Part shown: piece by piece, positions 1-11,747 of the stretch
How the letters are laid out: every line of letters starts with the position of its first letter
Position numbering within the stretch: the stretch's first letter is position 1
Origin: Pachyseris speciosa
Lineage: Eukaryota > Cnidaria > Anthozoa > Scleractinia > Pachyseridae
Length of the DNA stretch: 64,000 bases
Assembly (NCBI GenBank): GCA_016490735.1
Contig: JAEMWC010000125.1
Span: 456,001 to 520,000, forward strand
Reading direction: 5' to 3'
The notes under the pieces: model-generated
What the model was told of the DNA's origin: nothing
What the model saw: the letters and a program-made list of their open reading frames with translations, nothing else
The model's database searches: none
Made by a program: the position numbers and the translations under genes

Positions 1-690
1 AAGAGTTGACAGTGTTACATCAAATTACGATATTTTTGTCAGTGCAAGTGAACAATAATTAGTTTCATGTGAGATAACTAGCAGTACTAAAATAGTTTAT
101 TCTTGTTTGGTTATTGTAAAGTCAACATTGATCAGTTTATATTTTATTCACAAGTTACGTGACAAACTATCTGGTTATTGAGCGTTTTTTAACTTGTTGG
201 TTATGATAAAAACTTGGTAATGTAACGTGTATTTGTAACTTGACCTTCTTGTCTCAGGTTTGAAATAAATGTTTTTCATTTTGATTGTGTAGTCTCAGTT
301 TCATACCATAAGTCGAGCCTCGCGTTTTCAGCACAAGATTGTAGGATTTTGCACGTTGTTCTTCAAAATTGTCTCCCAAAATTGCACCCACGTTGGGCAC
401 AGACTAAACATAATTCTGAAATTCTCCATTTATGTTTAGGAAAAATGAGACCCGTCCTCCCCCCCATGTGAAATGCATGGCCTATCTGAAGTATTTTGAA
501 ATTACCTTGAACCACATTCCCATTTCCTAGCCCTCTCCCCCTCCTCCAAGTGGTAACCGAATGCCCCGTACAGAATGGTGTCCATGACAAGTTCCATTTG
601 TTTCAACCCTTGGTACATCATATGAAATCAGTCACAAATATTATCAGTTCAAAGCACTAGACTCGTGTACCCTACTGGGTACCTATTTTT
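1..690 (+). repeat. Helentron 3'-flank-like repeat, related to 41466-42206
   Basis: From about 230 the sequence parallels 41620-42200 in the same order: the TTTGTAACTTGAC stretch, TTCAGCACA.GATTGTAGGATTTTGCAC, GTTGGGCACAGACTAA, GGTGTCCATGACA, and AGCACTAGACTCGT.TACCCTACTGGG. The 41-kb copy carries about 180 bp more (roughly 41890-42068). Since the other copy follows the RPA fragment of the Helentron, this is probably the 3' end of a related element cut by the window edge. Small ORFs here look non-coding. Confidence 0.55.
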
Positions 691-698
691 AGAATGTG

Positions 699-1139
699 TA
701 ATACAGTAATAGCCCACATATAAGAACCAGGATTTTCTAATTTAGCCTAAATAGATTCTTATATAACTGGTACTGAAAGCAAATTTAGGCTACCAAGGTT
801 CTTAAAATAGGTTCTTAAATTTTCATATGAATTTTATCTGAATATACTATATATATGATAAATATCATCTCATAATACAGTATAAATCATTTATTTGTAC
901 CATAGAGAAATGCCTATAGGCAGTTCACTGCAGGTACAGTATATGTCCTTAACAAAACATAACAAAGAAACTCATTCAGCAGTTTCTACCTTTACACTTT
1001 TACAGCAACCACACTGATAAGAACCTAACTTAAAATTTTAGCCTTAATAGCTTCTTATGTGGAGGGGGCTTAAAATGAAAATTTTAGCCTAACAGGTTCT
1101 TAAAACCCAGGTTCTTATACATGGGCTATTACTGTATTA
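699..1139. mobile_element. MITE with terminal inverted repeats
   Basis: Ends TAATACAGTAATAGCCCA and TGGGCTATTACTGTATTA are inverted copies and continue into aagaacc/ggttctt. The interior repeats the phrase aggttcttaaaa with tttagcct several times. About 441 bp, no ORF, probable TA target duplication. From 1140 to 2540 I see no gene. Confidence 0.7.
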
Positions 1140-2540
1140 GATAATATTCTTTGTATGGGAATTTACTTTCTCCCAATTATTCTCCAGTCATGCACTTTTT
1201 TTGTATCAACTTAGATGTATTCGCATGACAAAGTATAACTTAACTTAAAGTAAGCTCTTTCTCATTAATGTACACATCCTTTGGACTTCCTTCTCCTGCA
1301 TGCAGTCTTTCAATTAATTTTATTCATAGCTGGTCACACCAATCTTGTGGTATGTTTGGATGACATTTGGCACTAATGTGTAATGGGATTTTTGATGTTT
1401 GATGAAGCATGTTGTGCAATTTCAAATGTACATGGAGAAATGTGAGACTAGTCCTTACCTTTCTTGCAAAATAGAAAATCAAGTTAAGATTGCTAACACA
1501 GATTTCCAGCACTTTTGCTTTGGTGAATCATTACCTTAAATCCTCATACTACATTGTTAATTACCTTGATAGTGATATCAACCAAATGCCCAATATTTTA
1601 TTATCAAGTTGCTTAGTCTTGCACTTGGCTGGCCAGAAATGCAGCTGGATTTCTTTTTGAAAACACTGTAGGTGCATTGATTGATGAGCTTAATGTCAGC
1701 AAGCAGTTTTTTTGCGATAGTAAGGTCAAGAAGTAACTGATCAAAAGAAATATCTTGGCCTTAATGCATATCATCTAAATATTTTTATTGATTTCCATGT
1801 ATCTTTCTTACATAAATTTTTTTGATGCATACATATATCCAGAGGATACACAATTTCTGATTTCCAACCGTCTCATGGGAGGCTTTGGATAACTGAAATT
1901 GCATTCATTATGAAGTGATGATCTGAATCACTATATGTCTGATGTCGGATACTGATTCAAAATAGCATTCACCAGGCTTCTCCACCAATTTCTAGTGGCT
2001 CTAAACCATAACTAAGTAGCCTACAGTTAAACGGGGAAACAGACCTGTCCTTAGGTATTGCTCTAAGATGTTAAGAAATGTTTTGTTTTAAAAATTTATA
2101 GTTGCAAACTAGCGTTGCAGGTTCTTTTTTACACAAAGTATTAAAGATTATATACCCCTCATATATTTTTTTTGCTTTTTAACATCTCCAAACTCAATTT
2201 GCAAAGGAATTTTTATTACCTTACTGAATAGAATGCTTGTTTTTAGGAGGGGTGGGGGTCCAAATCCGTAAAAGGGGGTTCATATCTGCTAGCAGTTCTG
2301 GACTAGGGGGTCCAAATCTGATCCACAAGCAGATCTGGACTGGAGGGTGCAAATCTGCGGGGGATCCAAATCCACTGTGACACTGGCTCAGATCGCCTTT
2401 CCATACTATTTTTTACGGCCTTGGGTCTGTAGCTTGAGTGAGGTCAGATGGGTGATATGACCAGCACACTATATGTAAATGCCAGTAGAAAAAGAATGCT
2501 TTTGGAGCTCCGCTTTAGGCTTGGCTAAATATATATATTA

Positions 2541-2714
2541 GACGCGGACGGTAACCGGAAGTGAGCTTTTTTCACTTTTAACTTGTCCTCACACAACCAT
2601 ATTCACATTGCTAAGTGTCTTTTCTTAATTCATTAGAGATGAGTGGTATAAAAATCTGGGAGACAATACGGTCCTAGCATGCGAAATCTTCTCTTCCGGT
2701 TGCCGTCCGCGTCT
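2541..2714. mobile_element. short MITE (174 bp)
   Basis: Terminal inverted repeats GACGCGGACGGTAACCGGAA and TTCCGGTTGCCGTCCGCGTC, with one mismatch in 20 bp. No coding capacity. Confidence 0.75.
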
Positions 2715-3031
2715 CAAAAACGCGCGTGCTTAAGCTCCCTATTGTAACTCTTTCGCGATTATTCCAACTTCTTTAAGTTGTAAAATATGGGCGAACTATC
2801 AAGGAGCTAAATTAGATAAAATGGCGTTGAAATTGGGAAAAAGAAAGAAGAGTTCACAGTCATGCGCTCACGTTCTCCATAAAACCTAAAATTTGGTCAT
2901 TTCACGGTGGTGTTTTGCAGAGGACGGCAAAGAAATGTACCAAAATGAAAAACGCACGTGCAGAGCTATTGTTTTTGCTCATTAAGCTTATTGTTTTGTG
3001 ACGTTCTCGTTTCCGTTGCCGTCGTGGTTGC

Positions 3032-3793
3032 TTAAAGTGCCTATGAAATGAAAAATAATTGCTGCTCATTTGAAAGGCTTTTCAAAATACAGAAGAATGG
3101 CGTTTTCCTTTTTGGAATATCTTTTTTCGTTCTAGAGATATTACCGTTTTTGTATTATGCAAATTAGAAAAGTGATGACGTCATAAATTGTGCACCTAAA
3201 ATGGTAAAATACTGAATCAATAATATCTCTAGAAATATTGGAGCAGTGTTCTTCAAACTTGGCATCAGAAATGTACACCACAAAAGAAACAAAATGACAC
3301 CTATGTTGCTGTTGCCATGGCAACAGTTTTGCCGCTGGTCTTGTCTTATTTAAAAATAAAATTCCCAGTTTTTGTCTTAACCAAGTATCATCCACTCCCA
3401 GCAACCTTTTCTGTTCCGAGCAGGACCCTCTGTCCCATTTAAAAGGGTTGCAAATGGGGATATTCGGTTTTTGACAGAAAGAGACTGGAGCCAAGAGAGT
3501 TGCCATGGCAATGCCACCACAGGTGTCATTTTGTTTCTTTTGTGATGTACATTTCTGGTGCCAAGTTTGAAGAACACTGCTCCAATATTTCTAGAGATAT
3601 TATTGATTCAGTATTTTACCATTTTAGTTGCACAATTTATGACGTCATCACTTTCCTAATTTGCATAATACAAAAACGTTAATATCTCTAGAACGAAAAA
3701 AGATATCCCAAAAAGGAAAACGCCATTCTTCTGTATTTTGAAAAGCCTTTCAAATGAGCAGCAATTATTTTTCATTTCATAGGCACTTTAAGC
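3032..3793. mobile_element. foldback element with about 290-bp arms
   Basis: The left arm (about 3032-3323) and right arm (about 3500-3793) are near-complete reverse complements, starting TTAAAGTGCCTATGAAATG and ending CATTTCATAGGCACTTTAA. Both ends sit on TTAA, as expected for a piggyBac-like or other TTAA-targeting element. The spacer of about 175 bp has no recognisable ORF; the ORFs in the arms are mirror images with no known domain. The 240 bp before it and 3794-4330 hold no gene. Confidence 0.75.
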
Positions 3794-4329
3794 TCTTTAT
3801 ATTACCACGACGACGGAGACAACACATGGTAGCTTATCGCAAATCGCTCCTCGCCTTTGAAATAAATAAATTGATAAACGTTCGATGGGAACACTAGAAA
3901 AACTCCAAGGAAACATCCGAAGTGAAATACGTGTATAATTTGGATAGAAACGTCCACGAGATGATCTTCACTCTTCAGCCAAAAATAGCACAAAGAAAAC
4001 ATCGAAATAAAAATAGACTTGACAGACAACGCGCGTGAGAACAGAAAATTTGAATACCATAACGAATTACACACGTTTGTGTCTCTAGTTTGGAGAAGTT
4101 ACATTGTAAAATTTATTCCTAAGAACGGTCGACGAAAACCCTGTTTCAACGAAATAAATTTACGAACGAGCACCATTAATTTTTTTAACATTAATCGGTA
4201 CCGGCCACATTTATATGACACGTACGCGTATCGAATTTCATGTTAAAATTATGCGTCTGTGACAAAAACATGCAACGCTCAGATAAACTTGAACATTTGT
4301 TACTTATTGCGAGATATTGTAGTGGTGTA

Positions 4330-4870
4330 CATACATACATACTTTATTTATTTATACACGGTAAAATCTTCAGTTTGTAGTACATTAATAAAATTAATTA
4401 AAACAAAACTGTTTTACAAGATTGCCGTGTGGGAGCCCGACTGACAATCGCTGTAAAATTTGTCAAGTTCTCTTTTAAAATATCCAAGAGAGTCTGATCG
4501 ATTTTCTTAAATTTACGGGTAGGCTATTCCATAGTAGCGCCCCGCTGTAGCCCAAGGCACGCTTACAATAGTTCGTGCGTGGCTTGGGCAGGTTTAGTTT
4601 AATCTCAGAATCTCTTAAATTATACGGTGTAATAAATCCCGCAGGTACGATGGGGAAGGCCCTTTAACTATTTTAAACATTAACATCGCCTTAAGTTTTT
4701 TCCTTCGTGTGGAGAGATTGTCCCAGTTGAGCCTATTTAGGAGGATACTGGCCTAGTGTCATAACTGGACCTGGTAATGACCGTGGCAGCCCTATTTTGG
4801 AGTTTCTGGAGTTTTTCACTCAAGGTAACGCTGAGTTCATCCCAAACAGGGCAGCAGTCCTTGGCCATTT
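4330..4870 (-). mobile_element. LINE (CR1/L2-like) reverse-transcriptase 3' end, degenerate
   Basis: On the minus strand, with frameshifts, the sequence reads RVITRSSYD, WDNLSTRRKKLKAMLMFK, FTPYNLRDSEIKLNLPKPRT, NYCKRALGYSGALLWNSLP. This is the C-terminal end of CR1/L2-type non-LTR retrotransposon ORF2. The minus-strand 3' tail is (TATG)n-like with AT-rich repeats at about 4325-4350. Stops such as the one after LSWIF show it is dead. Confidence 0.75.
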
Positions 4871-5142
4871 TGTTCTTTCTCAAGCGTTGATTTCTGCGAA
4901 TCGCGGCCCATCTGTCAGTTGTAAAAGGTTCGCATTTTTAGAAACATATCGCGCACTGAACGACTACTCTTTTTTTACATCGTTTGCGTTCCTTCGAGTA
5001 GCTGAAGGAATATGTAAATGAAGTGAACGAGTATTTTGTAATTGTTCCAAGTTGCTTTTCAAGATGTGATCCCGATTTGCTCAAAAGGTCTGTGGAGTGA
5101 TCAGTCAAGCGACAAGCTCATTAATATCTCTAATCTTGCGAG

Positions 5143-5216
5143 ACGCGATCCTCGACTCGATTCTCGATGGCTGAGCCTCGAAACTCGCAGGAATCGAGGA
5201 TCGAGTCGAGACTCGA
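5143..5216. repeat. TCGA-rich imperfect palindrome
   Basis: gatcctcgactcgattctcgatggc is followed by an inverted counterpart, atcgaggatcgagtcgagactcg. A short dispersed-repeat-like unit. Around it (4880-5640) no gene is visible. Confidence 0.45.
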
Positions 5217-5219
5217 AAG

Positions 5220-7555
5220 AAGACTGAACCGGTACTGTAGGTGAAAGTTATGAACTCAAACGCGTGGTACGTTGTGTCGGCCATCATTTGACAGTAGCTG
5301 TAAATAATCGCAGTGAATGGATATATGTAGATGATTTGTGTGTTTCAGTCTCGTTGGCACTTTATCGATAGGTATACCTAGTATAAATGTTGGGATTCCT
5401 GTGTGTCCATAAGCCTCTGCGAGCCCACTTCCGCCTTCGTGGGTGTCTTGTCTGAAATTGCTTCACACTTTGGGGAGAAAAATCGTAGATCCAAGCAGAC
5501 GCAGATTGGCACATAAAGGTAACTTTCTTTTCATATAGGTGTCAGTCGAAATGGTGTGAGTATAGAAAACAGAAAATTCGCGAGTAACAAGAAATACGGT
5601 TGCAAATATCACATCTAAAGTCGAATTAATGAGCTTACGTCCTTTGCAGCGCTACAGTGCTTTTGTACAGTGTTTTGTATCTCGGTTTGGAATTTGCTCT
5701 TGTTCTTAATTCGAGTAACCGATCACTGATTACATTATTGCATCCGGATATCACTAACCCAGGCCCAAATTGCCTGTCCATGAGATCTGCAGACTGCAGG
5801 TTGCAGACCAGAAACAGCTGCACACTGCAGACAGACCGCGCACAGCTACAAACCTAGATACATGCGATCATGATCGATCCTTCCAAATTACGATTTGGTG
5901 GAGCTGAATCCAGTCCATACACTACCAAACTGGATGGTAAATTGGAAAGTGTAACCCTAAAGTGGTGATGCATGTGTCTTGCTACTTGAGGGGAACTTGC
6001 TAACTTTACAATTATTACACATTTGTCAGTGTTGCTATGAAAGCTTGGGATAATCAAAATAATCAATATCAATTGATGGCAATCAATCGATTGCTATTGG
6101 AAATAGATATAAAAATCGAAGATTAAGATGATTGTGATTATCAATTTTGATCGATTTACATCAATTTTGTGGTTTTCAAGACTTGCATATTAATTTAAGT
6201 ACACCGTATGGGTAATCACATGATTGTGAGTGCAATTTGAAATAAATAAGCATGAGCAATTTTTTCAAAGACTAACAAAATTACGGGCTTGTGCAATTTG
6301 TGGTCTTTGAAAAAAATTTACAGTGCTTATTTATCCAAATTGCACGATAAAAATGATGTGATTACTTACTAATAATATTCATGAAAAAATTGCAAGACAG
6401 TCTTTCATAATTTTGCAGTAGCAACGCAGGTGAATCAGATGCAAAAATAATTTCTTCAAACCCTACAAATATCATCACCCGTTCAGTCAAAACAACAGTT
6501 TTGTCAATGTTCTAAACAGTTATAGGCTGTAGCATTAAAGGCTAGTTTGTTTTTCAAGTGTCTAACAAGCACTATAATCATTACCTTCAGGCTTTCTAGT
6601 TCATAATCTCCGCCTTGTTTGTTAGTTTTATCTCGGCGTAAAGTCGCTTGAGTAAATGGGCTCATAATCTTCAATAACATCGGTAATCTTCTTAGGACAC
6701 CATTTTTTCCAGACAGAAAGCCAAAAAGCAGTGCTTTTTGCATTGTTGTCATTTTTAGAACTGTTTTCCAGCTTCTCTGTTGTTGTTGTTACGGTTGTAA
6801 AAGAAAACCTCAAAATGTCAGCCATTGTTTTCACTCACAGCTCATCAGTTTTCTGAACTTTGCACCATTCAGAGGCTGCATTTGATTGGCTGAATTTCAG
6901 TGCCTTTGGTTATTAACCAATCAGAATACTCTGTTTATTGCCTTTTTTCTCCACTGAATTACCTTTTTTCTGCATCATGTGAACTAAAAACTGCGTTTCT
7001 CTTAGCCAATCAGAATCAAGAATGTTTTTCATGTATATCATTAATGGTGGACGAAACTTCTTGTAAATAGTATATCTTCTTTCCCTATACATTTACCATA
7101 GCTACGGACAGTTTAATAGATAAATCATGGCAAACAAACAGCGAATCCACAACTGTGGATGCTACATGACCATTTTTTCTTTCATTGTTGGCTTGAAACC
7201 TTCCCTAAATAAAATTTCATGAGTTCTGCTTGATTCTTTGAAAGACTTCAGTATTGATTTCTGATTGGTAGAAGAAACTACAGTTAACAAATGAACATTA
7301 CTTTCAGAACTCAATATCATCTATTTCAAAACCTTGCTACTTTTTTAAAATCTGCCTTACCTGCCAATTGATCCCCTAACTGTAGTTAAGTTTTGTCCAT
7401 AGTGGAAATAGTCCTCTTGAATATCCTGAAGGCCTTGAATTTTGAAGCATAGGTACACCAGCTTTTTTTAAAACACATATATTTCAAGTATTATAAATTA
7501 ATGCAATATAGTGAGTGCAGCTCTTATTAATAGTTTTAATTGAGCTACATATATT
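5220..7555. other. no gene recognised; scattered repeat fragments
   Basis: AT-rich. Holds a CTGCAGACTGCAG-rich stretch at 5788-5850 resembling the MITE ends seen at 22027, and at 6385-6450 a fragment (aatt.gcag.agcaacgcaggtgaatca) shared with 63544-63612. ORFs of 60-80 codons have no recognisable domain. Confidence 0.5.
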
Positions 7556-7556
7556 G

Positions 7557-7986
7557 GTGGCACCCAACAACAAGTTTCAGTAGATATTTGTTCAGCGGAG
7601 GGTAGTTCGCCTTTGGCTTTCAGCGTCCATTTAAGAGTGCACTCAGATTTCCGTAACTGAAATGTCACCTAAAAGATTCACAATGGGGAAATAATAGCCC
7701 CTGACGTTTTTGGAAGGGTCATATTTACTGCTTTTGGCAGTCAAAAAACGTCACCTAGCATTTTCCCTAGAAAGTTTTTGGAAAGTTCATTTTAGCTATA
7801 ATTTTCTCAAAGAAAATTTTTTTTTGCCTAAAATTTTTGGGCAACTAAAATTTCAGCTAAGGAATCCAAACAGATCAATTTCTTCTAGCTAACAAAAACA
7901 TCACTTTAAACAGACATCACACCGCAATTAGGGTACTTAAAATACCTTTCTACAGCTTTTGGTTGACATGACTCGTTGGGTGCCCC
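7557..7986. mobile_element. degenerate copy of the GGGGCACCCAACGA element family
   Basis: Begins GGCACCCAACAACAAGTTTC and ends CTCGTTGGGTGCC, matching the two nested copies at 49246-50145 along its length (cagctt.tggttga, attcc..a.agat, gagtgcactc). Non-coding. Its own ends have decayed. 7990-8878 is empty of genes. Confidence 0.65.
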
Positions 7987-8878
7987 CTCTCTTAAGTTTC
8001 ATACAAATATGCAAGGTCAAAATTAACAACAATCTTATTGCTTTGTGCATCAAATGTACCAAAAATAGTTAAGATTGCCAGAAACTCTGACTGGTCTCAT
8101 CAGTACTCAGCCATAACAGGTGTTACATTCATGGTTCTTTAAATCACAGCTTGTTATATTTGCTCATGGACTATCCAGCAAAAGTATAAAATACATATTC
8201 AGCCCAATCTTTACACAGGTATAAATATTTTTTTCAGTACAGGCCAGGTTCTTCTCCTAGATCTACCAGTATAATATTTTGTGTTTTGTGGTTCTTTACA
8301 TGGAGACTTCAATTCTATAGGTTTTTCAACATCTGAGCAAATGCCACCTGAAACCTTAAGCTAGTGACTTTTTTTCCGAAAAAAAAAATATATTGGAACA
8401 ATTAAATTTTGTCGTGAAGTTGATGTTATCATGGCAACCATGTTTTGTAGAAATTATCATATATTGCATTCAAATCTAAACATTTTTTGTTAGAGTGCAG
8501 ACATAATTTTCTGGAGGAATACATTCAAAAGTAAAAAAGCTGCTTGAAAGTAAAAAGAACATTCCTACACCTTCTTTCTACATTTTATAATAATTAAGTC
8601 TATGAAAGAGATTCAGTCTGGCCAAATTGATGTTAAATTATTGGAATTTAGGCTTAACTCCATTTATTTTGGGCAAATATAGAAGTAGTTTTTATAATGT
8701 CTTTTATAATGACTGGACTGAACAGCTGTTTTTGGATGACAGTTATTTAGATGGCTGTATTGTGCAGCCTCATGATGTGAGATTTTGTGACCCCAAATGG
8801 CTGCCAAATTGTTACACCAAACTAATTTGTGTCTGCTTCCTCATAAATATGTATAGCTGTACACAACAATACCATTTG

Positions 8879-9146
8879 GGGAGCAGAGTTGGCGCAGTGG
8901 TGAGAGCGCTCGTCTTCCACCAATGTGTCCCGGGTTCGATTCCAGGACTCGGCGTCATAAGTGGGCTGAGTTTGTTGGTTCTCTACTCTGCGCCGAGAGG
9001 ATTTTCTCCAGGTACTCCGGTTTTCCCCTCTCCCCAAAAACCAACATTTGATTTCATTTGATTTATTTAGAGTTGATTTGATTTAGTCTCCCCAATTAGT
9101 AGAGCATCTGTGCTCGGCTAAATACATTTGAGACTTAAATAAAGTG

Positions 9147-9177
<31 letters not shown>
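8879..9177 (+). mobile_element. tRNA-derived SINE with (ATT)n tail
   Basis: Pol III A box TGGCGCAGTGG (8890-8900) and B box GGTTCGATTCC (8933-8943) form a tRNA-like head. A body follows (ctctgcgccgagaggattttctccaggtactccggttttcccct in part), then TTTGATTTCATTTGATTT phrases, ataaagtgatt, and an ATT microsatellite tail at 9147-9175. Confidence 0.82.
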
Positions 9178-9713
9178 TTATTTAGGTCTGAAATTGGATC
9201 ACATCATAACTCAAGAATGATTCTTATGTTCAATTCTTTTTACACATAGGCTTCTTTCATGCACTATCGAAATTTAATATCATAGCGCACTAGAATTTAG
9301 ACTTGAATATGTCACCAGTTGAATATGTCGATCATTAATTATTTATCATCAATTTCAAATATGACACAACTGGACTTTAAGCCCATGACTTTGTGAACAT
9401 TATACCTGACTAAGCTACCCTCCATGGCCCTCCCCAGCATGACCTGCCTGAAGTTTACAACCCCAAAAGGAGAAAAATAAATCAGACGTCTTCCTTTCAT
9501 ATTTAAACTTACCAGCAATATCCCTTGCCCCTGCCCACTTCCTGACTTCTCCAAGAGTATATTAATATTCATTTGAATATGCTTTTATAATTAATTCATT
9601 TTACATGTATTTTGTTTTCCAAATCCAAGCATTTACATGTAACACCCCATTCATACACAAGACATAAAATATATGACGCTATGATTAATGACTAAAACGT
9701 TTTAAATTTTGCA

Positions 9714-9857
9714 TTTGTCTCTTTCATTCCCAGGGTTAGTTATATAGGGTCATGAAAATGTAGTTACATTTTCATGACCCTATATAACTAACCCTATATA
9801 ACTAACCCTATATAACTAACTCTATATAACTAACACTGGGAATGAAAGAGACAAAAG
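9714..9857. repeat. inverted repeat with a 14-bp tandem unit in one arm
   Basis: ttgtctctttcattcccagggttagttatat..gggtcatgaaaatg is mirrored by cattttcatgaccctatataactaacc... cactgggaatgaaagagacaa. The right arm carries about four tandem units of CTATATAACTAAC(C), so that arm has expanded. 9180-9713 has no gene. Confidence 0.7.
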
Positions 9858-10059
9858 CAAAATTTATTTTGTAACTGGTTTGAATGTATGGGAAAAATCA
9901 TATGCTGTTACCATTTAGATCAAACCACTGCTACACCACTTTTAAGAGAGATCTTGAGAGGCCTGACAATCAGCTAGTATAGTTATCGTTGAAAAGCAGT
10001 GTTTCTGTTTGGGTTTTTTATTTAAAAAATTAATTAATTCATTAGCCATGGCTAGACCA

Positions 10060-11090
10060 GGTCTTTGGTCAGATAGACTAAAGAAATGGAGTATTGGCCT
10101 CTTATTCATCCCTCGTCCCTTAGGATGGTGCTAATAAATGAGAGATATTGCTTACACATTTGGGACATTTCAGTGCACTGGGGTTCCCGCATATAAAAGT
10201 GATGGGGATGATTTGTTGAAGATTCTCAGAAGAAACCCTGAAAGTACCCTGTTACATTTATGTTAAACCTCCAACCCCCCCCCCCCTCCCCCGCCTCCAC
10301 AAAATTGAAAATTCATTTAAGCCACTCTCCTTTCTTATCATCCACCTGACCCTGGCCTTCTCCATACACCTTATTTTCCCCCCTCTCCAGTCTCCAGTCT
10401 CCAGTCTCCACTGTACATATAATTTCGATTGTTATACTTATTAATTAATTTGATTAATTAATTTGATTAATTAATTGATTAATAATTGATTGGAGCATTA
10501 TTAGCCACTCATTAATCCCTAGCCCCTGGGGCTGGTGCTACTAAATGAGATGTTCTTCGTACACTTTGGAGTATGGGTACCTCTACAAAAGTTATGGGGG
10601 TCATTGTTTGAAGATCATGAGAAAGACTCTGAAGGCACTCCTGTTACATTTATGCTTGCGTTTTCCCCACCCCATCCCTGCCCGAAACCTCTTTTAAGCC
10701 TTGAGCTCTTTCTCTGTCCTTTCTTCTCCCCTACCAGCCTTCTCTGTTCAGCGTATTTTCTCATCTGTCCAGTCTCCACTCTACTGGATAGAAAAAGGAG
10801 CCCCTACTGCAGGGGCGAGAAGCCTGGCATTTTAGTCAGCTTAGGTAGTAATCATTGAATGACAGTGTATTTATATTGATTGTTTATTTTTAATTAATTG
10901 CAGCTTTATCCACTTATTCTTCCCTAGTCCCCGGCGTCAGATCTACAAATAGTTTACACTTTTTGGCATGATATTACCCCATAAAACGTGGTGAAGGCGA
11001 TTGTTGAAGATTCTCAGAAAGAACTCTGAAAGCACCCTTGTTACACTTATGTTAAGGCTTCCCCCACCCTCCCAACCACCTCCAACAGTA
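10060..11090 (+). repeat. three diverged tandem units (about 0.4 kb) upstream of the NLR-like gene
   Basis: Each unit has tccct.g.cc...gct..taaatgaga, then tttg.agatt.tcagaaagactctgaaagcacc, .tgttacatttatgtta and a C-rich stretch; clear at 10110-10280, 10510-10680 and 10920-11080. Poly-C at 10271-10290 and TTAATTAA-rich tracts at 10440-10495 separate them. Non-coding; up to 11686 I see only the first-exon acceptor. Confidence 0.6.
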
Positions 11091-11686
11091 GGTTCTATTA
11101 TTAACGTTTCCAAGGTGAAGCATGTTTCTTACCTGTACTACGTCAATCCATGACTTTATTAGCGAGGTGTGGCCTTCCTTTGTTTCTTATACTAAGTACC
11201 AATTCTTCACAGAATGCAGTGCGAGACATTGATAGGACAAGCCCCCCCACCCTCCATTTTTCGCCGCTTCAGTTATTTTCGCCTTGCTCTGCCGGTACTA
11301 TCGCGCTCCGTTTACTATCTGAACTTCTGGAAGAGGCTATACCAAAAATAGCCTACTGAAAAGGTCAGAAAAATTCACGGTTTAAACAGAGAAACTTGGT
11401 AAATCTTCAAACCTTGGCAATGGAAAACTTAATGGTCAATGGAAAACTTAATGGACTGCAAAGAAATTTTATTTCTAGGCGGTCAATTTGTTCATCGTTC
11501 ATCGTTATTTGCCGAAAGTAACAATGTTAGCCCTTTAAAAGATCAAGTAATTAAGTGCCTGTGGGGTCGATTTTGAATAAAATTTGAGCGGAAAATTGCA
11601 CACCTATTGTCAGGTTAGAATTTTTCATTCATACAAGTGTCCCCCAAATGACAGTTTGTTCACTAATGTGTATATCTTTCATTTAT

Positions 11687-11747
11687 AGGTGCTGCACTCT
11701 CTACCCTGAAAATTCAGTTTATGCTGGTGTAGACAACATGTCTGGTT
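11687..11747 (+). promoter_or_regulatory. probable 3' splice acceptor and 5'UTR part of the first coding exon
   Basis: ttcatttatag ends at 11688, followed by 59 nt with an in-frame stop before the ATG at 11748. An out-of-frame ATG at 11738 lies 10 nt upstream. The promoter and upstream non-coding exon could not be located. Confidence 0.45.

Noticed and set aside
5740..5775. Possible 2A-like motif (PDITNPGP) in a 66-codon ORF
   Set aside because: The Glu of D-(V/I)-E-x-N-P-G-P is missing and nothing coding follows; probably chance or a decayed retroelement leader.
6795..6850. Second hammerhead candidate on the minus strand (CTGATGAGCTGTGAGTGAAAAC)
   Set aside because: Stem II does not pair properly and no matching stem I or cleavage triplet was found.
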